64,000 bases of DNA, from assembly GCA_963719415.1 (NCBI GenBank), contig OY970383.1:1240001-1304000 (forward strand), in the 5' to 3' direction. Under the pieces are notes generated by a model. That model worked only from the letters and a program-made list of their open reading frames with translations. It made no database searches and was not told where the DNA came from. Below, piece after piece: positions 1 to 9,383 of the stretch; position 1 is the first letter of the stretch; each line of letters opens with the position of its first letter. This DNA comes from JAPLIS01 sp963719415 (lineage in GTDB: Bacteria; Babelota; Babeliae; Babelales; Vermiphilaceae). The translations under genes and the position numbers were made by a program.

Positions 1-959
1 TTATTTCTGATCCGGATAAACGGAGAAAATATGATCAATTCGGTGATGCGGCTTCTGATGCTGGTTTTAGTGGTCATACTGGTCATCCGGATATGAATGA
101 TATTTTTAGTAATTTTGGAGATATTTTTAGTTCTATGTTTGGCGAAGGCCAACATAAACCAAAAAAACGAGGACCGTCTCCCGTTCGTGGCCATGATCTT
201 TTTAAAGAAGAGAGCATCTCTTTGAAGTCTGCTTTTCTGGGCACCAAAATTGAAGTTAGCTATTATCATTTTTTCAGTTGTGATACGTGCCAAGGCAAAG
301 GGGCTAAGGCGGGAACACAGATTAAGACGTGTACCACTTGTAAGGGAGTTGGCCAGATGAATTTCCAGCAGGGCTTTTTTATGTATTCTCAAGCGTGTGG
401 TGATTGTAATGGACAAGGATACAAGATTCAGTCCCCCTGTGATGTTTGTAAAGGACAATCTCGTCTACAAAAATATGAAAAATTTACGGTAACTATTCCT
501 CAGGGAATTTTTAATGGCGCAGAGCTTCGGATATCTGGTAAGGGTGATGCTGGTGTTTATGGAGGCGGAGCCGGTGATCTTCTTTTGAAAATAGAAGTGA
601 TGCCAGATAAAAAATTTAAACGAGTTAAAGATGATTTGGAATGCACTGTTATGCTCACCTATCCTCAACTTGTTTTGGGTTGCCAGATTGAGTTTGAAAG
701 TTTAGATGGCTCAACTCAGACGATAAAAATTCCCAAAGGTACTCCTGTTGGAGAAAAGATAGTTGTTCAGGGTAAAGGATTTAAGTCATTGCGTAGTAGC
801 AGCTTCGGAGATTTAGTTATTATTACTCAATGTTCTATTCCTAAAAAGTTAGATGCGCAAGCTAAAAAATCATTAATTGATTATTCAGCTTTAATTGGTA
901 CGTCTGCTGAAAACAATGATGGTTATATAGCTACCTTTTTTAAGAAATTTTTGGGCTAG
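1..959 (+). CDS. dnaJ: Chaperone DnaJ (Hsp40), 5' end outside window
   Basis: The reading frame is open from the left edge (codons from base 3), so the N-terminal part of the J domain is missing. The first visible residues, with KRRKYDQFG, match the end of a DnaJ J domain. A G/F-poor linker follows, then four CxxCxGxG-type zinc-binding repeats (CDTCQGKG, CTTCKGVG, CGDCNGQG, CDVCKGQS) at about bases 279-455, then the C-terminal substrate-binding beta domains. DnaJ delivers unfolded clients to DnaK and stimulates its ATPase in the cytoplasm. An ATG at base 93 lies inside the protein and is not the real start. The fourth zinc repeat ends in QS instead of the usual G, a minor deviation. A rho-independent terminator follows the stop codon by about 60 bases. 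No dnaK or grpE is visible. Confidence 0.95.
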   Translation, partial: ISDPDKRRKYDQFGDAASDAGFSGHTGHPDMNDIFSNFGDIFSSMFGEGQHKPKKRGPSPVRGHDLFKEESISLKSAFLGTKIEVSYYHFFSCDTCQGKGAKAGTQIKTCTTCKGVGQMNFQQGFFMYSQACGDCNGQGYKIQSPCDVCKGQSRLQKYEKFTVTIPQGIFNGAELRISGKGDAGVYGGGAGDLLLKIEVMPDKKFKRVKDDLECTVMLTYPQLVLGCQIEFESLDGSTQTIKIPKGTPVGEKIVVQGKGFKSLRSSSFGDLVIITQCSIPKKLDAQAKKSLIDYSALIGTSAENNDGYIATFFKKFLG

Positions 960-1019
960 TTTAGTCTGTTTATAATTAAGTTAGCAGAGTAAGTAAATTG
1001 ATAATTAAAAGCAGGTAAA

Positions 1020-1054
1020 AAAACTCCCCACTTTTTAAGCGGGGAGTTTTTTTT
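1020..1054 (+). terminator. Rho-independent terminator after dnaJ
   Basis: An A-rich arm ending in ACTCCCC (to 1029) pairs with GGGGAGTTTT (1041-1050), with a loop of about 11 bases and a run of eight T. It sits about 60 bases after the dnaJ stop. The A/T symmetry would also let it work for the opposite strand, where the gene at 1093-1620 ends. Confidence 0.85.
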
Positions 1055-1092
1055 GCGATATATTATGGCAATCAAAATGGTGCCTAATTATA

Positions 1093-1620
1093 TTAAAAAT
1101 CCCAAACCTCTATTCCATCATCGGTGATATGTTTTCGAATATAAGGCTGGCAGGGGCGAGTAGGATGATCTTGAGGCGGTCCTGAGATTTCTTCTCCGTT
1201 TTCTGTTATGCCCCAGTGATTGCCAGAAGCATTAGGCGTGACGAACAGCACTTGTTCAGAACTTGCTTTTTGTGGCAAAGACCTAGGAGCTTGAGGAGCT
1301 CGAGGAACAGGAAGTTTTTCACCGTGTAATTTTTTTTTTCTAATTTCCAAGTTTGCAAAAAGTCTTACAGCAACTTCTGTGGGAACAGCGCCTTTTCCAC
1401 CATAAGGGGGACAAACGGGTATTTCTTGTTCGTCGTATGCTGCGCCTTTTTGTTCTTCTTCTATGGTCGAGCTATCTGAAGGGGGTCCTGAAATTTCTAT
1501 TCCATCCTCTGTTTCGCCCCAGCCATTATTAGCTGCATTTTTTTTAACGACTGCTTGGTGTGCTGTGTAGCTATCAAAAAAAAGCGAGAGAGCTAAAAAA
1601 GTGATTATCCGTAATTTCAT
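1093..1620 (-). CDS. Secreted hypothetical protein with repeated WGxTExGxEISGPP motif
   Basis: I do not recognise a family. The ATG at 1618-1620 is chosen because AAGGA precedes it by about 7 bases and it opens a classic signal peptide (MKLRIITFLALSLFFDSYTA). An in-frame upstream ATG at 1668 would put 16 polar residues in front of the signal. The 175-residue product carries a 14-residue motif twice, at residues 34-47 (WGETEDGIEISGPP) and 136-149 (WGITENGEEISGPP). The last residues (DDGIEVWDF) look like a third, partial copy. The middle is proline- and charge-rich. The protein is probably exported to the periplasm or beyond. The repeated Trp-Gly motif may be a short binding module, but that is inference. 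Confidence 0.7.
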   Translation of the reverse strand: MKLRIITFLALSLFFDSYTAHQAVVKKNAANNGWGETEDGIEISGPPSDSSTIEEEQKGAAYDEQEIPVCPPYGGKGAVPTEVAVRLFANLEIRKKKLHGEKLPVPRAPQAPRSLPQKASSEQVLFVTPNASGNHWGITENGEEISGPPQDHPTRPCQPYIRKHITDDGIEVWDF

Positions 1621-1717
1621 AAGAGATCCTTGGTTAGTAGCTAAAAAATATTCTGTCTGTATATGCATGAGGTTTTTACTCTCTTTTAATGTCTATTTTA
1701 TTTTAGAACAGTTAATA

Positions 1718-2896
1718 TTATATGCCAATATATTTTTTACGTCTACTTTTTTGAGAAACATCATAGTTTTTCCCTTTATCGATACTGATTTTGTCAAGAA
1801 GGTGATAAAAAAAATCTCTGTCGGGGCCTTTTACTACGGCAGCTTCATGTGCTTCTGCTATGGCAACAGGATATCCATATCCTTTGTCTGATTGATCGAT
1901 AATAATTTGTGCGATCTGATCTGTTAACACATTATCGCCGGCTATCCATCCGGGAATTTCTATTCGTGCAATTTCTGAACCTACATTGAGATAGAAAAAA
2001 TAGGGTCTTATCTGGGTGGGATAGAGCATGCTGGTTGTGGCTCTGTTTTGAAACACCGTGGTTCGCTCATATGGTTGTAAAAAAAAATGAGCTATGTCTG
2101 TATCGAAAATGTGCTCTAAGCAGTCATTTTTTATTTTACGTTGATCAAAATTAGCTTCTATCAAGCGTAATACATTTACTAGTTCTCTACTTTTGGGCAT
2201 GCTAATGTAGCCTGCAATAGGTATTTTTTGTTCGCGCATTTGCTCTAATAAATCAATATATTTTGGTAAAAAATGCTCCTGTAGTTGTGTGTCTTTCGAC
2301 TCTAAGAGCCAGCAGACAAGGGATCCATCAAAAAGAAGTAAGAATGGATTGTCGGCTCTTTTTTTTTGCCACAAAAGCCCGTTGCTTAAGCCTTCTGAAA
2401 ACTCGAGCTCTTGTCGTTTGCAATTGACGAGATCGGTTGATGCGTGCAAGCTATTTTGATCATAAGAGCTGAAAATATAGGGATTTGAAAAGAGGTGGGC
2501 CTCAGAAAAGATTTCAGGGCAAGCGCCACCGGGTATAGAAATGTTATTGGTTAGAGAAAAATTGTCTGCGTATAAAAGGGCTATGCCGCCAATATTAACT
2601 AAAAAGCAAGAAGGGCCTTGGTGCCTATCAGGATATATTTGTGAACCATCAACAGATAGGATTGTGTATTGAGTTATTCTGTTTTGTATAAGAATAGTTT
2701 TATTAATGAGTTCTTGTTGCCAAATCGGAAGAAGTAATGAGGGCATTTCCAGAGAACTAATTTTTAAAGCAAGCTGAGGATCGTTGGATGCTTGATCCCA
2801 GAGAGATTTTGCTTTATCTATTTCGTCAGAACAGTCTTTAAAAAGATTGTTTGATATGCGAGATAGTTCTTGCATGAGTTTGGCGCGATCCAGCAT
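1718..2896 (-). CDS. NurA-domain nuclease-like protein
   Basis: This 392-residue protein matches the NurA domain pattern. It has an N-terminal helical region, then a beta strand with SVDGSQIYPD, where Asp83 is the first predicted metal ligand. Near the C-terminus GYGYPVAIAEAHEAAVV fits the conserved end of NurA proteins. NurA nucleases act with the HerA translocase in DNA end processing in archaea; bacterial NurA-domain proteins are less well characterised. No herA is seen in this window. The gene starts 20 bases after the Fe-S scaffold gene on the same strand, so the two are probably co-transcribed. The metal-site residues beyond Asp83 were not verified by alignment. Confidence 0.75.
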   Translation of the reverse strand: MLDRAKLMQELSRISNNLFKDCSDEIDKAKSLWDQASNDPQLALKISSLEMPSLLLPIWQQELINKTILIQNRITQYTILSVDGSQIYPDRHQGPSCFLVNIGGIALLYADNFSLTNNISIPGGACPEIFSEAHLFSNPYIFSSYDQNSLHASTDLVNCKRQELEFSEGLSNGLLWQKKRADNPFLLLFDGSLVCWLLESKDTQLQEHFLPKYIDLLEQMREQKIPIAGYISMPKSRELVNVLRLIEANFDQRKIKNDCLEHIFDTDIAHFFLQPYERTTVFQNRATTSMLYPTQIRPYFFYLNVGSEIARIEIPGWIAGDNVLTDQIAQIIIDQSDKGYGYPVAIAEAHEAAVVKGPDRDFFYHLLDKISIDKGKNYDVSQKSRRKKYIGI

Positions 2897-2916
2897 TATT
2901 TTTTCTTTTTCTATTT

Positions 2917-3288
2917 TTAATCTGTTTTTAGAGAGGACGTTTGTATTGCTTTTTGTAACGTTTCAAGAGGCAATAAGGCACATTTTAAGCGCAACGGCCC
3001 TAATTGCATGCCTATTAATTTTTCGATAAAGTCTTTATTGAGTAATAAGATTTGGGATATCGGTTTATTGAGAACATACTCCCCAAGAAGAGAGGCTGTT
3101 GCTTGGCTAATAACGCATCCTGTGCCAGAAAAAGCGATCGCAGTAACTATTTCTTGTGTTGTTTTGCCCTGAAAACTTACTACATCACCACATGATGGGT
3201 TGGCTAGCTGTGAGGAAAAGTGGGGAGAATCAAGTATTCCTTTGTTGCGGGGAGTTTTATAGTGGTCAAAAAGGACTATTTTATACAT
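2917..3288 (-). CDS. Iron-sulfur cluster scaffold protein, SufU/IscU family
   Basis: The 123-residue product has the IscU/SufU fold signature: HYKTPRNKG near the N-terminus and three conserved cysteines at Cys33 (PSCGD), Cys58 (GTGCVIS) and Cys103 (RLKCALL), with Asp35 next to the first. These residues assemble or relay a nascent [2Fe-2S] cluster, or accept sulfur from a cysteine desulfurase. I start at the ATG at 3286-3288 (MYKIVLFDHY), where these families normally begin; a longer frame adds ten unrelated residues. No desulfurase or sufBCD gene is next to it. The NurA-domain gene follows directly. SufU and IscU cannot be separated confidently by eye, so no gene symbol is given. Confidence 0.85.
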   Translation of the reverse strand: MYKIVLFDHYKTPRNKGILDSPHFSSQLANPSCGDVVSFQGKTTQEIVTAIAFSGTGCVISQATASLLGEYVLNKPISQILLLNKDFIEKLIGMQLGPLRLKCALLPLETLQKAIQTSSLKTD

Positions 3289-3536
3289 AGTATATGCCTG
3301 GTATATAAGCCTGCTCACGTTTTTTAAATTTAATATTAATTATAGCATTAAATAGATAATAAAAATATTTTATTATACACAATTCAACTAGAATAACAAT
3401 TTTTAATATAAAAGAACCCTGTTTGCTATATTTTATTATATTAATTATACTATAATAAAATATAACTAAAGATTTTATGCAATAGATAAAATAGTTAATA
3501 GATAAAAAGTGAAAGTTTAATCGGGAAAGTTTAACA

Positions 3537-4517
3537 ATGAATAAAAAACAGATTGTGTTAGTTATATTATTTTTAGGTACGATACTTCCTTTAGCATTTG
3601 GCCTAGAATCAAGCACATTAAGATTTATCAAAAAAATTTTTTCTCGGAGCCATGAAGGAATAGAATCAGTTCCAGTTTCCTCAACAGGAGTTTCTATTGT
3701 TTTCGATTTGAGTGGAGTGCTTCTTGATAACGACACTACAAAAGCAATGAATGAATTGGGGGTTTCTGATTTAAGTTATTATTCTTTTTGGCACAGAATT
3801 AATCCATTATCTATTAAAGAAGCATTGCTTAAGAAAACATACGAAATTTTCAATAAGATACAAAAAGAGGGCAATAGAGCTAAAGCATGCGATCCTTATG
3901 GCAGTATAATGCCTGGTATTATGTGTGATTGGCAAAAAAGCCTTAAAACAAATGCAGAATTACTTGTTTATGTTAACACTGCTATTCTTAAAAATCCAGC
4001 TTGGTTTTCAAGTTCTATAGAAAAAAAGCTGGTTCGTTGTGTTATTAATAAAATGTTTAATCCAGAACGTCTTATATCTACGGTTAGACTTATTCCTGAA
4101 GGACTTGCTTTTGTAAAAGAATGTAAAAAAGCGGGACATCGACTTTTTGTGCTTTCTAATTGGGATAAAGAATCAGTAGAACGTCTGTTAGAAAAATTTC
4201 CTGATCTCTTTGAGTTGTTCGATGAAATTTTAATATCTGGCGATGTTCATTGCATGAAGCCTGAGAAAGATTCATATGCTCCATTTGTTAAACGTAAAAA
4301 TATGTATAATGAAATTCTTATTTTAATCGATGATCAGAAAGAAAATGTTCAAGCAGCGTGCTCAGAGGGCCTTTGCGGTATTTGGTGTAAACCACAATCA
4401 AGCTTTCTTGGTATTGCGGCAAAGCCTGACTTTATGGCTATCGAAAAAGCTGTTTCTTCTATTATTAATAAAGGTAAGTTCGCAGCTAATAGCTTTTTGG
4501 CGGTTTCAGCGAAATAA
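3537..4517 (+). CDS. Membrane-anchored HAD-superfamily hydrolase
   Basis: The 326-residue protein begins with a hydrophobic signal or anchor (about residues 5-22) and then a haloacid dehalogenase fold. Motif I is FDLSG with the nucleophile Asp57; the usual second Asp is Ser59, as in some HAD phosphatases. Motif II is LSN (Ser207), motif III Lys241 (MKPE) and motif IV IDD (Asp265, Asp266). A helical cap insert of about 120 residues lies between motifs I and II. The full set suggests a working Mg-dependent phosphatase or similar hydrolase at the outer face of the inner membrane; its substrate is unknown. A closely aligned paralogue follows 51 bases downstream and has lost motifs I and IV. Confidence 0.8.
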   Translation: MNKKQIVLVILFLGTILPLAFGLESSTLRFIKKIFSRSHEGIESVPVSSTGVSIVFDLSGVLLDNDTTKAMNELGVSDLSYYSFWHRINPLSIKEALLKKTYEIFNKIQKEGNRAKACDPYGSIMPGIMCDWQKSLKTNAELLVYVNTAILKNPAWFSSSIEKKLVRCVINKMFNPERLISTVRLIPEGLAFVKECKKAGHRLFVLSNWDKESVERLLEKFPDLFELFDEILISGDVHCMKPEKDSYAPFVKRKNMYNEILILIDDQKENVQAACSEGLCGIWCKPQSSFLGIAAKPDFMAIEKAVSSIINKGKFAANSFLAVSAK

Positions 4518-4568
4518 TTATTTACGTATTATAGTATAGATATAAAAAAGTTTGAGAGAGGGGCGATC

Positions 4569-5495
4569 ATGGCTAAGAAGGCAAAATGGTTATCTATGGC
4601 TTATTTTGTTTTTGTGATACTCGCTATTTTTTTAGTTATATCTATTGTTTTTTTAAAAAAAAAAGAAACTGTTTCGCCCGTTACTTTAAATCTTGTTCCC
4701 AGATCCAAAACAGGAGTGGTTCTTGCTTTTGAATTAAATGATATCTTGTTGACCATTGATACAAAAAAAATGATACAACAGATTGGTTTTTCCAGGGCAA
4801 TGTCATATGCACGCAGCAAAAAGATTGGTCTTTCTGACGTTGGAGCAGAACTATCACAAATAGTGTATGTGACTCTGCATAAAGTAAGTGAAAATTCGGT
4901 TTCTAAGCAAAATCAGGTTTCTGCTCAAGCTTCTAACCAAACTCCTGATTGTATTAGAGATTGGCAGGCGGGTAGACAGAGTGGCTCAGAACTTAAGAAA
5001 ATCGTTTTACAAAAAATTGAAGAGCATCCTGAATGGTTTGTAAATACCTTAGAACAAGAGATTGTTAGTCTATTGATCTCAAATATGCTTACGCCTGAGC
5101 TGTTTGTTTCTACGCTTAAAATAGTACCTTCTGGGCTAGACGCCCTTGTGCGGTATAAAAATAAAAATCATACAATTATAGCTTTTTTCAATAGTGATTC
5201 AGATACATTTGCGCTTTTAAAAGAAACATTTCCTGAACTTTTTTCTTTGTTTGATAAAATTATAGTATCCTGCGATACGCATCAGATAAAGCCGGACAAA
5301 AAAGCGTATAATTTTTTTCTTGATCGTAAAAAAGAGTATGGAGAAACTATTATTTTGGTAGAAGCTGAAAAAAATCAGTATAAAGCGGCGCTATCCTACG
5401 GATTAGAAAGTGTATTAATTCCAAGCAAGCCTGGTTTTTTAGGATTAAGTTTTTATCCTGATTTTACTGTTTTGGACAAAAAATTGTCCGATTAA
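4569..5495 (+). CDS. Membrane-anchored HAD-like protein, probable pseudoenzyme
   Basis: This 308-residue protein is a paralogue of the HAD gene just upstream; their motifs fall at almost the same residue numbers. It has one transmembrane anchor (residues 10-29), a cap-like helical insert and the late motif III lysine (Lys241, IKPD). The nucleophile position of motif I is Glu55 (FELND) instead of Asp, and the motif IV Asp pair is Glu265-Ala266. Asp nucleophile and Asp metal ligands are nearly invariant in active HAD phosphatases, so I infer loss of catalysis with the fold kept. It may regulate or pair with the upstream enzyme. The start has GAGAGGGGCG upstream. Confidence 0.75.
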   Translation: MAKKAKWLSMAYFVFVILAIFLVISIVFLKKKETVSPVTLNLVPRSKTGVVLAFELNDILLTIDTKKMIQQIGFSRAMSYARSKKIGLSDVGAELSQIVYVTLHKVSENSVSKQNQVSAQASNQTPDCIRDWQAGRQSGSELKKIVLQKIEEHPEWFVNTLEQEIVSLLISNMLTPELFVSTLKIVPSGLDALVRYKNKNHTIIAFFNSDSDTFALLKETFPELFSLFDKIIVSCDTHQIKPDKKAYNFFLDRKKEYGETIILVEAEKNQYKAALSYGLESVLIPSKPGFLGLSFYPDFTVLDKKLSD

Positions 5496-5525
5496 CGTGT
5501 ATATTTATTTTTTAAGTTTAAAAAT

Positions 5526-6383
5526 TTAACGTGAGTTTAAAGGCTGTTTGCCGAGGAGCATTGGTAGGAGAGCAAAACCGATTAATAATAAAAATAAAAA
5601 AATAATATTTGGCTGCCAAATATCAGATAGTGAGCTAAGAGTAGTTATTTGTTGGCCAGTATAGCTATATATAAAAACGGCAGGAATTGCGCCTATAAAA
5701 GTAGAGATTGCAAATACAGCAAGAGAGACATTTGCAAATACGGCAAGTGTATTTATGACAATGTAGGGCACAATATGGATAAAGTGTAAGAAAAGAAGAT
5801 ACCAGATACCGTATCTGTGCATTGAATTTTTAAATTGTTGTAAATATTTACTATATTTACTGGTATTAATATAATCGCTGCTTGTAGCGTCTTTATTAAT
5901 GCCAGTATTTGGCGTACTGTTTGTGGGACCTGTATTCTTGGTAAGATCTGTGTTATGAATACTGTCTGTCGTTTGTGGGGTTAGTGTGGGATTATTATTA
6001 TCATGAGTATTAGTACTGTCTAGTATGCTCTTATTGCCGTTGATAGTAGTATTAGTTTTTGAAATAATAATGCGCATGATGAGAAAATATGCTATAGATG
6101 CCATCATAATGCCGATCAATGAATAGATTATACCATGCCAAAATCCAAACAGATATCCTCCGAGAAAACAGAGAGGCATAGTAATGGGTAGACCAATAAA
6201 AACAGCTCCTAGAAATGTTAATATATAGATTAAAGACGAAACACCATAATGAGCATGTACTTTGGATAGTAAGTAGCGGCTGTGTTGTTGTAGATAGAGC
6301 AAGTCAAGATAGCCAGAAAAATGGAAAAAAGCTAGGCAGGCTATTACTACAATGAGAAATAAGATTACTTTTGCATATTTCAC
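5526..6383 (-). CDS. TVP38/TMEM64 (VTT-domain) membrane protein
   Basis: The 285-residue protein has an N-terminal membrane helix, then the conserved glycine-rich core of the VTT/DedA-like family (FIGLPITMPLCFLGGYLFGF) and further helices with HIVPYIVINTLAV and TFIGAIPAVF near the C-terminus. The family sits in the inner membrane; relatives are implicated in lipid scrambling or transport. An unusual hydrophilic insert of about 60 residues rich in Thr, Asn and Ser (about 113-175) splits the domain. It probably forms a loop and looks like low-complexity expansion. The gene is convergent with the HAD pair, with only 30 bases between stops. Confidence 0.8.
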   Translation of the reverse strand: MKYAKVILFLIVVIACLAFFHFSGYLDLLYLQQHSRYLLSKVHAHYGVSSLIYILTFLGAVFIGLPITMPLCFLGGYLFGFWHGIIYSLIGIMMASIAYFLIMRIIISKTNTTINGNKSILDSTNTHDNNNPTLTPQTTDSIHNTDLTKNTGPTNSTPNTGINKDATSSDYINTSKYSKYLQQFKNSMHRYGIWYLLFLHFIHIVPYIVINTLAVFANVSLAVFAISTFIGAIPAVFIYSYTGQQITTLSSLSDIWQPNIIFLFLLLIGFALLPMLLGKQPLNSR

Positions 6384-6411
6384 CGCTTTTCTCCCGCTTT
6401 TTATCTATTTA

Positions 6412-7670
6412 TTATGCTAGTACTTTGATATCAAAAATATGATCAAATTTTGTCAAATAAGAAGTTTGTCGCTTTTTTGCAACCCAATTGGGTACGGTTC
6501 GTTGTGCATAGTGTAAAAAGTCTATTATACCAACCGCAAACTGTTTTTTTCCCCATGGATCAACTATTTTTTCAGGGAAAGCTATGCCAACTCCAAATAG
6601 ACGGGGACTGTAGGAATCAGGAAGGGTGATGATGCCAGTTGATGGGTCATATTCAAACATATTATTATGTATGCCGGCAAAAGTAATCTGGTTACGTTCA
6701 TAGCCAATTGCATAGATAATTTTGGTACACAAAGGGATCCATGAATTCCGGGCTTGCGTACTGTTTTTTACACGAATAATCGATGTCGGTTTTTTTTTTC
6801 ATATACGTTAAATACCCAATCCGCAATATCTCCTTTAAGTCCATTATAATCAGGTATATTTCCTTCTCCCATATCGTACGCATAACTTATATCATCTCTA
6901 TAAAAATTGATAATACGTTTAATTTCTAATTCATATAAATGTTTTAGTATAAGCATGGCAGAGTGTGAACCACCAATGAGCGCTACCGTATCTTCTGGCG
7001 TAATATAACAGCTTAACCGTTTTTTATCTAAGGCATTATCGAGCGGAATTATCAGTGCAGGACTTGTATAATCCAAAACTTTGGGATGGGATCCGGTGGC
7101 TAATACTACATTGTATGAAGTAAATATTTTTCCACTTTTTAGGGTTATGTACCATTTATCGTTTTGAAATTCTATTTTGCTAACGGTATCAGTATATGTT
7201 TTTATTTCTTTTTTTAGATATTCAGTAATATCTTTTAGGGCATCAATTATTACGCTTAAATGACAGCATTCAAAAGGATAATAGTTGCGTAAATAATCGA
7301 GGGCAGGTGAAGATATATTTTTGAAAGTATCGCATTCGTTTACAAAGGCTATGTAGTATTCTGCTGTTGTATTTCCTGGTACGTTATAATAATAATCTCC
7401 TAATCGTCCTACATTAAAATGGGGATCAACCCAGGTGATTGATTCTGCACCCATGTCACTATTCTGCAATACGTCAATTAATACGCCAGCAAAAGCCGTG
7501 CCTGATGGTCCGGCTCCTATTATTGTCCATTTGGTATCGGTAACTATTTTGTTGTTGGTGCTGGTCGGGGCTTGTGTACTGCTATAGTTGTTTATGCACA
7601 TAAGAAGTAATAATAATATGTAGCGAGTATAATGAGTGTAGCGAATAGGAGTATTGGGAGTAGCGTGCAT
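6412..7670 (-). pseudogene. FAD/NAD(P)-binding oxidoreductase split by a frameshift at an A10 run
   Basis: The first part (7670 down to about 6800) starts with a hydrophobic signal segment and has a Rossmann dinucleotide motif (IIGAGPSGTA) and a second nucleotide-binding loop (ALIGGSHSAM), typical of two-dinucleotide-binding flavoproteins. At the A10 run (T10 on the plus strand, 6790-6799) the frame ends seven codons later at 6768. With one extra A, translation continues through IPLCTKIIYAIGYERN to the stop at 6412, giving an uninterrupted product of about 420 residues; YAIGYERN is the expected late glycine motif of such enzymes. The gene may therefore be broken, a sequencing error, or rescued by polymerase slippage. 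The substrate is unknown. Confidence 0.75.
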
Positions 7671-8010
7671 AGTCCAAATCCTTTTTTTCTTACTTTTATT
7701 GCTTTTATTTTGAAACTTTTATTTTGAAGCTATGTATGTGTCGAGACTATAAGGCTATTATGTCTTCATACTAATATAATCAAGCACAAAATTAAAAGTA
7801 TTTACGATAACTTACGAACTACTTAGTTTCCAAAAGTTCTTTTCAAAAGCAGAGAATACGCTATTATATACCATGATATATCGGCCGTTAATAGTAGTTT
7901 TGTAGTAATAGTTTATAAGTAATAGAATGTAGTAATAGAATGTCCTTGGCTGAGCTCTATAACTATTTTACCCCACCCTTCGGCGGGGAAGCATGAACGA
8001 GGATCAGTAG
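7671..8010. other. Intergenic region holding a solitary GC-rich hairpin
   Basis: This 340-base AT-rich gap separates two divergent genes. Its one clear element is at 7971-7988, where CCCCACC and GGCGGGG form an imperfect stem around CTTC, just upstream of the beta-barrel gene. The surrounding TTTTACCCCACC...CGGCGGGGA matches the complement of the 34-bp repeat units at 11.2-11.5 kb, so it looks like a single dispersed copy. The rest shows only short direct repeats (GTAGTAATAGAATGT-like). Confidence 0.5.
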
Positions 8011-9252
8011 ATGTTTATCCGTAATTTTTTTTTATATATTTTTTTATTGAGTAATGTTTTTTCTTCTTTTGCTATGGTCTATGATAATCAGTTTATTCCG
8101 CTTATTGCAAGGCCGAATCTTTACTTGAACAATGATAAAAAATATTCTGCTCTTTTTGATATTTTTGTTGCTACAGCGCATGAAGCTGTCCGCAATGATG
8201 AGACCACAGCAATTCCTGCTCTTTTCGGTGTTTTTGACTTTAATCATTATGTACAAGCATTTATAAAAGCAGGCCATCCAAATCCTATTACACCAGGAGA
8301 TTTAATACCAACAACATTTATAAAGCCGACAGCAAAAATGCAGGCACAAGGGGTTGCGCTTTCATTTTATACGCCTCTTTTTTGTGATTGGTTTTCTATG
8401 GGGATAAATAGTCTTTTTATGCGCGTTAATACATTTCATGATTTTAGATTAGATCCAACTGTTGATGATTATGTGCGGCATATGCTTCATGACGTTGGTT
8501 TATGTCGAGACCAGGCTACTCGTTATGGATTTGGTGATATTGATTGGTGGTTACGTTTTGGATATGAAAAAATTCGTTATTTTAAGTTTCGTACTTTCAA
8601 CATTGGTGCACGGATAGGAGTATTAGTGCCGACGGGTAAAAAACGAGATATAAGTATACCAAGCTCTATTCCATTCGGAGGGAACGGCCATTGGGGTATG
8701 TATGGAGCGTTCGATGGACTGTTTGAGTTACGCGAAGATTTAAAAGTTGGATTTTTATTTCGTATGAGTAAGCGTTTTCCCTTAACAGATCGGCAACGAT
8801 TGCCGATACAAAATGAACCGGGTATTTTCGGTGTTATTACGGGTGATGCACGAGTAAATCCTGGGTTTACTTTTGTTTTTTCACCTATCATTGCTCTTGA
8901 AAATCTTCGTCAAGGATTGGGCGCAAGTCTCTCATATACGATGACGAGACATCTAAAAGATACATGGTGTGATGCTCGTTCTTTGGTATGTTCTGACGAT
9001 TGTTCAAAGGTGAATATTGCAGAAAATAAGAAAAAGTATATTCCAGTAAATCTTGAACAGATAGAAAGATTATCTAGCTGGGGTTCTGATTATTTTACCT
9101 TACAAGTTTTCTATAATTTTGGTACCTTAGAAAGGGATATGCGGGCAGAGCCTATAATCTCTTTTAAATGGGATATTCCTGTTTCATTATTTGCAACAGA
9201 CAATATATTTAAAACGCATAAAATTTCTCTTGGGGTAGAGTGTCTGTTTTAA
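8011..9252 (+). CDS. Predicted outer-membrane beta-barrel protein
   Basis: The 413-residue product has a signal peptide (about residues 1-21), then alternating hydrophobic/aromatic strands such as KVGFLFRMSKRF and KISLGVECLF. It ends in Phe, the usual C-terminal signature recognised by the BAM machinery. Gly/Asn-rich turns (PFGGNGHWGMYGAF) fit a barrel of roughly 12-16 strands. I do not recognise a specific family. GAGG about 8 bases before the ATG serves as ribosome binding site. A role as porin or surface protein is inference. Its presence supports a diderm cell envelope. Confidence 0.65.
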   Translation: MFIRNFFLYIFLLSNVFSSFAMVYDNQFIPLIARPNLYLNNDKKYSALFDIFVATAHEAVRNDETTAIPALFGVFDFNHYVQAFIKAGHPNPITPGDLIPTTFIKPTAKMQAQGVALSFYTPLFCDWFSMGINSLFMRVNTFHDFRLDPTVDDYVRHMLHDVGLCRDQATRYGFGDIDWWLRFGYEKIRYFKFRTFNIGARIGVLVPTGKKRDISIPSSIPFGGNGHWGMYGAFDGLFELREDLKVGFLFRMSKRFPLTDRQRLPIQNEPGIFGVITGDARVNPGFTFVFSPIIALENLRQGLGASLSYTMTRHLKDTWCDARSLVCSDDCSKVNIAENKKKYIPVNLEQIERLSSWGSDYFTLQVFYNFGTLERDMRAEPIISFKWDIPVSLFATDNIFKTHKISLGVECLF

Positions 9253-9383
9253 ATAGAGAATGTGGGTCTTAAGTAGCGTGTCTGTTTTAAATACAAAAAG
9301 CGCGAGCAATATAATAAAATTTTTAGAAAAATAGATAAGATTAGAAAAATAGATAAGATATAAGTAGATATAGGGGTGTAACA

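Noticed and set aside
3281..3736. 151-codon minus-strand frame over the 5' end of the first HAD gene
   Set aside because: It is antisense to a clear coding start and to an AT-rich gap; residues are mostly Ile, Lys, Tyr and Asn from AT-rich DNA.
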